Assembly (NCBI GenBank): GCA_965198045.1
Contig: CBDAOL010000010.1
Span: 1 to 64,000 of the forward strand
Origin: CBDDEC01 sp965198045
Lineage (GTDB): Bacteria; Chloroflexota; Dehalococcoidia; UBA2979
Direction: 5' to 3'
DNA length: 64,000 bases
This document shows positions 60,472 to 64,000 of this stretch, one piece after another (position 1 is the stretch's first letter; each line of letters opens with the position of its first letter). The notes under the pieces were generated by a model that was given only the letters and a program-made list of their open reading frames with translations, ran no database searches and was not told the origin of the DNA. Position numbers and translations under genes: made by a program.

Positions 60472-61430
60472 CGCAGCGCGAGGGCGTCGATCTCGCGGCG
60501 ATCGAGACGCACGGACTGGCCAAAGACTTCGGGTCGGTGCGCGCCCTCGATGGCATCGACCTTCGTGTCGAGCAGGGCGAGGTCTTCGGCTTCCTCGGCC
60601 CGAACGGCGCCGGCAAGTCGACGACCATCCGCATCCTGCTCGATCTGATCCGCCCGACGGCCGGCTCGGCCCGCATTCACGGCTTCGACGTGCAGGCAGA
60701 GAGCGTTGAGGCGCACCGGCGCATCGGCTTCCTCCCCGACGACGTCCAGCTCTACAACGACATGACGGCGATGCAGTACTTCGACTTCGTGCAGCGGCTG
60801 CGAGGTGATGTCGACGCGGCGCTGCGCGACCGCCTCGTCTCCGACCTGCAGCTCGACACCAGCCGCAAGGTGGGCACGCTGTCGCGTGGCAACCGGCAGA
60901 AGGTCGGGATCGTGCAGGCGCTGATGACGCGTCCGCCCGTCGTGATCCTCGATGAGCCGACCTCGGGACTCGACCCGCTGATGCAGGAGGTCGTCGAGGA
61001 GGCGCTGAGCGAAGTGGCCGCCGACGGGCGGACCGTGTTCTTCTCCTCGCATGTGCTGGCGGAGGTCGAAGAGGTCTGCACCCGGGTCGCCATCCTGCGC
61101 GAAGGTCAGATTGTCGATGTCTTCGTCCTTGCCGAGCAGCGGCGGCTGCTGCCTCGACGGGTGAGCGTGACGTTCGGCGGCGAGGCTCCCCCGAACGGGG
61201 CGTTCGAGGGCCTGGCCAACGTCCGCCAGCGCGAGCATGACGGGCGACGGGTGGTCTTCGAGACGACCGGCAGCGTCGACCCGCTGATCAAGGCGTTGGC
61301 TGCGCACACGGTCGAGGCGATCGAGTCGCACGAGGCGACCCTCGAGGACCTGTTCCTCTCCTACTACGGCGACCGATCGCGCAACACACAGGCCACCGGC
61401 ACTGCGGACGGAGAGAGCGGAGGCGGATGA
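60468..61430 (+). CDS. ABC transporter ATP-binding protein
   Basis: 320 residues. Walker A FLGPNGAGKSTTIRILLDLI, signature GTLSRGNRQKVGIVQALMTR, Walker B VVILDEPTSGLDPLMQEVVE and the switch His in VFFSSHVLAEVEEV. The ~100-residue C-terminal extension fits the CcmA/NatA-like exporter ATPases. It overlaps the permease gene by ATGA, so the two form one exporter; substrate unknown. Confidence 0.94.
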   Translation: MTQREGVDLAAIETHGLAKDFGSVRALDGIDLRVEQGEVFGFLGPNGAGKSTTIRILLDLIRPTAGSARIHGFDVQAESVEAHRRIGFLPDDVQLYNDMTAMQYFDFVQRLRGDVDAALRDRLVSDLQLDTSRKVGTLSRGNRQKVGIVQALMTRPPVVILDEPTSGLDPLMQEVVEEALSEVAADGRTVFFSSHVLAEVEEVCTRVAILREGQIVDVFVLAEQRRLLPRRVSVTFGGEAPPNGAFEGLANVRQREHDGRRVVFETTGSVDPLIKALAAHTVEAIESHEATLEDLFLSYYGDRSRNTQATGTADGESGGG

Positions 61431-62278
61431 TGCTCGACCGATGGCCCGTGATGCGCCGAGCGCTGCGTGACAACCGTTGGCACATCATCGGCTATGGCGT
61501 GGGGCTCGGCGCCTATGCCGCCCTCATCGCCGCGCTCTTCCCGGCCGTCCGGGAGTCGTACGCCGATGTCGAACTGCCGGCGGGGTACGAGGACTTCCTC
61601 GGCATCGTGGACATCGATCTCGCGAACCCCCGACACTTCATCGCGATCGAGTTCTACAGCCTGGCGCCGGTGATCGCCTCGATCTACGCGATCGCGGCGG
61701 GCACCGGGGTGCTCGGTGCCGAAGAGAGTCGAGGCTCGATCTCGATGCTGCTGGCGCAGCCGATGACCCGGGGCCGCATCTTCGCCGAGAAGACCGCGGC
61801 GCTGGCGCTCGGCGCCGTGATCGTCGCATTCACGGCCGCGCTCGGGTTCCTGGTGACCGTGCCGTTGTTCGACACGGGAGACCTCGGCGGCGGCGAGACC
61901 TTCGCGACGACGTGGGTGCTGCTCCCGCTCACGCTCGCGGTCGCCGGGGTTTCGCTGCTGCTCTACACAATGGCGCCCTCACGAGGCATCGCGGTCGGTG
62001 TGATCTCGGGCTACGTCGTCGCCGCCTACCTCGCCGCCTCGGTGGCACAGCTCACCCCCGTCACGGAGTGGCTGCGCTACCTCTCGCTGTACTACTACTC
62101 GGGCGGCGAGACCGTGCTGGTCGACGGCGTCGTGTGGTGGCACCAGGGGCTGCTGCTCATGGTCGCCGCCGTCACGACGTTGCTGGCGATGCGCGCGTTC
62201 GAGGGGCGTGAGATCGACCTCGGTCGCTGGCAGTGGCGCGGTCTGCTGCGCGCCGGTGCTGCGGCGACGCTGCGCTGA
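61427..62278 (+). CDS. ABC-2-type permease
   Basis: 283 residues with about six membrane segments: IIGYGVGLGAYAALIAALFP, APVIASIYAIAAGTGVLGAE, FAEKTAALALGAVIVAFTAA, VLLPLTLAVAGVSLLLYTMA, VGVISGYVVAAYLAASVAQL and LLLMVAAVTTLLAMRA. It follows ESRGSISMLLAQPMTRGRIF, the usual cytoplasmic loop of this family. Partner of the preceding ATPase. A strong hairpin lies ~70 bp after the stop. Confidence 0.9.
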   Translation: MMLDRWPVMRRALRDNRWHIIGYGVGLGAYAALIAALFPAVRESYADVELPAGYEDFLGIVDIDLANPRHFIAIEFYSLAPVIASIYAIAAGTGVLGAEESRGSISMLLAQPMTRGRIFAEKTAALALGAVIVAFTAALGFLVTVPLFDTGDLGGGETFATTWVLLPLTLAVAGVSLLLYTMAPSRGIAVGVISGYVVAAYLAASVAQLTPVTEWLRYLSLYYYSGGETVLVDGVVWWHQGLLLMVAAVTTLLAMRAFEGREIDLGRWQWRGLLRAGAAATLR

Positions 62279-62345
62279 CCTCGTTGCGCTGACCTCGAGG
62301 GCGGCTCCCAGCCGAGGGCGCCACGCAGCTCGACCGTAAACACAG

Positions 62346-62373
62346 AACGGACCGCTCGCAAGAGCGGTCCGTT
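62346..62373. terminator. Bidirectional terminator-like hairpin
   Basis: Perfect 12-bp stem AACGGACCGCTC, loop GCAA, complement GAGCGGTCCGTT. It lies between the convergent ABC permease and GGDEF genes and can end both transcripts. On the minus strand a short T-containing stretch (TGTGTTT) follows. Confidence 0.75.
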
Positions 62374-62377
62374 CGTA

Positions 62378-63988
62378 TCAGGTCACGTCATGCGACCCGA
62401 TGGCGGTATCTGCCTGAATCCAGGAAGAACCTAGACCCAGGAGATGTTCCCAGCAGCAGCAACTGCTGGAAGGGCGGCAACCGCAGCACCGAGCGCGATC
62501 CCCAGCCCAATTTTCATCTTCCGCCGCACAGGTGAATCCTTTCACCCCGTCCTCGACGCCATCGAGGACGACGGTGAACTCGTCGCCACCGAAGCGCGCG
62601 AACGTGTCGCCCGCTCGCACGGTTGGGCTCATCCGCTTCGCGACGATGACCAGCAGGTCATCGCCAATGTGGTGGCCAAAGGTGTCGTTGACGGTCTTGA
62701 ACCGATCGAGGTCGACGTACATCACGGCGACGCGCCCGCCTCGACCGTCGGCGGAGGCGAGCGCGTGCTCGAGGCGGTCGGTGAAGAGCGCCCGGTTGGG
62801 CAGCTGGGTCAGCGGGTCATGGAAGGCCTGGTGGCGCAGCTGCAGCTCGAGGCCCTTTTGTTCAGTGACATCGTGCGCGGTGACCACGATCCCACCCACG
62901 GCGGGCGTGGCGCTGAGGTTCTTGAGCACGGCCACATAATCGCGCCACTCGCTCTCGGGATGGTCGCGCATCCGCGCCTCAACCTCGACGGAGTAGTCCG
63001 CGTCATCGCTCATGTCTGCGAGCACGGCCTGGAAGCGGCTGATGTCCGAGGGATGGACCATCGTTTCCAGCGAATCGGTGCGGCTGCCGCGGCGGAAGGT
63101 CCCTGCGCGCTCCGGGATGAGCGACTGCATCGAGCCGTCGGCGTCGATCACGGCGACGATGCCGGGCGCGTGCTCGATGAGCGAGCGGAAGCGCTCTTCA
63201 CTGCGACTGAGCACCTCGCTCTGCTCCTGCAGGCGCAGTACGTCGGAACGTGCGCGATCGCTGTACTGACGCATCCCGAACCAGAGCACGCCGGCGGGGA
63301 GCGCGAAGATGATCACGCCGACCGGGCCCAGCGCCAGGTAGGACATCGCCATCGCATAGCCGGAGGCGGAGAGCGCCAGGTAGTGCGGTGCGAGCCACTG
63401 GAACTTCTCGTGCCAGACCTCGAAGGGGTTCCGTCGCGCGGCGATGGCGATGGCGCAGGCGACGATGACGCTGTTGACCAGGAACACCAGCAGCCCTGAA
63501 CCGAGGGCGGGCAGGAGTTGCACCAACACCCGTCCGGCCGAGGCCTCGCCGGCAACGAAGTCGAAGACGGCGGCGCCGAGGAAGGCCGCGAGGGCGACCG
63601 CGCCGACGCTGAGCAGCGCCTTGTGGATCTCGCCCCGCTCGAACAACCGCAGCGAGAGGTACATGCTCGCACCGCCGACGATGGCAGCTTCCGCCGGTCC
63701 GAACAGGATCGCGGTCGCGAACATCGGGACGAAGCTGACGGAGACGTTCGAGTCGCCAAAGAGGTCGGTTCGCAGCCGCTCGAGCGCCAGCGCCGAAGAC
63801 CCGAGCACGGCGAGGAGCAGCACGTCCTCCCACGTGGGTCCCTCTACGCGGCTGGTGGCATCGATGATGGCGAGGAGGGCCGGCACTACGGTGATCGCCG
63901 CGATGTAGAACGTCAGCGGCCACCCGGACGGCGCGAAGTGTGCGCCGAAACGACCAGACCATCCCCGGATGCGCGGGGTCTGCTGCAC
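62378..63988 (-). CDS. Membrane GGDEF/PAS protein, GGDEF domain truncated
   Basis: 536 residues from ATG 63988. About seven N-terminal membrane helices (WPLTFYIAAITVVPALLAII to VGVIIFALPAGVLWFGM), then a PAS domain (RFRSLIEHAPGIVAVIDADG to VVTAHDVTEQK), then a GGDEF domain: FHDPLTQLPNRALFTDRLEH and RAGDTFARFGGDEFTVVL with an RxxD inhibitory site. After VLDGVEDGVKGFT the sequence changes to unrelated Cys/Ser/Trp-rich residues, so the last third of the cyclase domain is missing. It was likely a diguanylate cyclase; activity now is doubtful. Confidence 0.82.
   Translation of the reverse strand: MQQTPRIRGWSGRFGAHFAPSGWPLTFYIAAITVVPALLAIIDATSRVEGPTWEDVLLLAVLGSSALALERLRTDLFGDSNVSVSFVPMFATAILFGPAEAAIVGGASMYLSLRLFERGEIHKALLSVGAVALAAFLGAAVFDFVAGEASAGRVLVQLLPALGSGLLVFLVNSVIVACAIAIAARRNPFEVWHEKFQWLAPHYLALSASGYAMAMSYLALGPVGVIIFALPAGVLWFGMRQYSDRARSDVLRLQEQSEVLSRSEERFRSLIEHAPGIVAVIDADGSMQSLIPERAGTFRRGSRTDSLETMVHPSDISRFQAVLADMSDDADYSVEVEARMRDHPESEWRDYVAVLKNLSATPAVGGIVVTAHDVTEQKGLELQLRHQAFHDPLTQLPNRALFTDRLEHALASADGRGGRVAVMYVDLDRFKTVNDTFGHHIGDDLLVIVAKRMSPTVRAGDTFARFGGDEFTVVLDGVEDGVKGFTCAAEDENWAGDRARCCGCRPSSSCCCWEHLLGLGSSWIQADTAIGSHDVT
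62431..62517 (-). CDS. Small ORF with a signal-peptide-like sequence
   Basis: 28 residues, MKIGLGIALGAAVAALPAVA then AAGNISWV, with GGCGGAAG before ATG 62517. It overlaps the end of the truncated GGDEF gene in another frame and looks like a small exported peptide, or the start of a gene that lost its rest. Coding evidence is only the hydrophobic pattern and the RBS. Confidence 0.3.
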   Translation of the reverse strand: MKIGLGIALGAAVAALPAVAAAGNISWV

Positions 63989-64000
63989 GTGATCTGCCTT

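Overview
The window is high-GC DNA that looks like the chromosome of an actinobacterium or a Chloroflexota relative. The clues are a DUF3090 protein, an LppM-like lipoprotein, a GTG start and ATGA overlaps between genes. I cannot place it more precisely. About 40 kb of insertion-sequence (IS)-rich, gene-eroding DNA (1 to ~39,850) is followed by ~24 kb of ordinary, mostly intact chromosome (~39,860 to 64,000).

The left 40 kb is a graveyard built by repeated IS insertion. It holds three copies of one IS1182-family element (1613-3183, 22468-23918, 34350-35648), each with a 4-bp target duplication of the form RGCY. It holds three identical 1269-bp IS110-family elements (16220-17488, 32313-33581, 38565-39833) plus an IS110 tail at 11057. 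Two copies of an rve-type DDE element, called IS_B here, lie at 32304-35977 and 37453-39842. Several IS3-family elements or remnants, an IS30, a frameshifted IS6, and bits of IS1595 and a second IS110 are also present. Between them lie broken pieces of phage and defence genes: a D12 adenine methylase, ParB-like and terminase-like cassette at the left edge; a second D12 methylase; a KAP P-loop NTPase; HsdR pieces; the N- and C-termini of a type III-like methyltransferase at separate places; a UvrD-like helicase start; ImmA/IrrE pieces; a probable DUF499-type ATPase tail; and the 3' half of a tRNA-Ser. The hicA-hicB toxin-antitoxin pair is intact. Isolated chromosomal genes survive: a substrate-binding lipoprotein, DUF169, an AIM24/TIGR00266 protein, an LppM-like protein and a response regulator. 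Others are damaged: a HAD dehalogenase, malic enzyme, citrate synthase and an NYN-domain gene split by IS1182.

The most interesting system is the IS110 family. In two copies (32313 and 38565) the element sits exactly inside the terminal inverted repeat of IS_B (CGTGGGACGGCAAAAC), split at a CG dinucleotide. The third copy and the tail fragment abut variants of the same site. IS110 elements are known to use a bridge RNA from the non-coding left end. The 232-bp left end here contains GTTTTGC and TGGGGCG, which match the two halves of that target, and GCTCC and AAGTCG, which match the element's own ends, in the order expected of a bridge RNA. This suggests an RNA-guided element that homes onto the ends of another transposon.

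The right 24 kb carries murB, an amidase, DUF3090, a universal stress protein, ilvD, an NmrA/SDR gene next to an APH-type kinase, an SDR, a methyltransferase, a hydrolase, two DinB proteins, two PLP aminotransferases, two CaiB-type CoA transferases around a nucleosidase-like gene, an enoyl-CoA hydratase-like gene, a GYD protein, an ABC exporter pair and a GGDEF protein. The grouping of CoA transferases with the hydratase suggests acyl-CoA metabolism. Two cargo-like genes here (APH kinase, alpha/beta hydrolase) are bracketed by repeats of the neighbouring gene's 3' end. Many genes differ from their families by a single-base frameshift or one TAG codon; some of these could be assembly errors rather than real decay.
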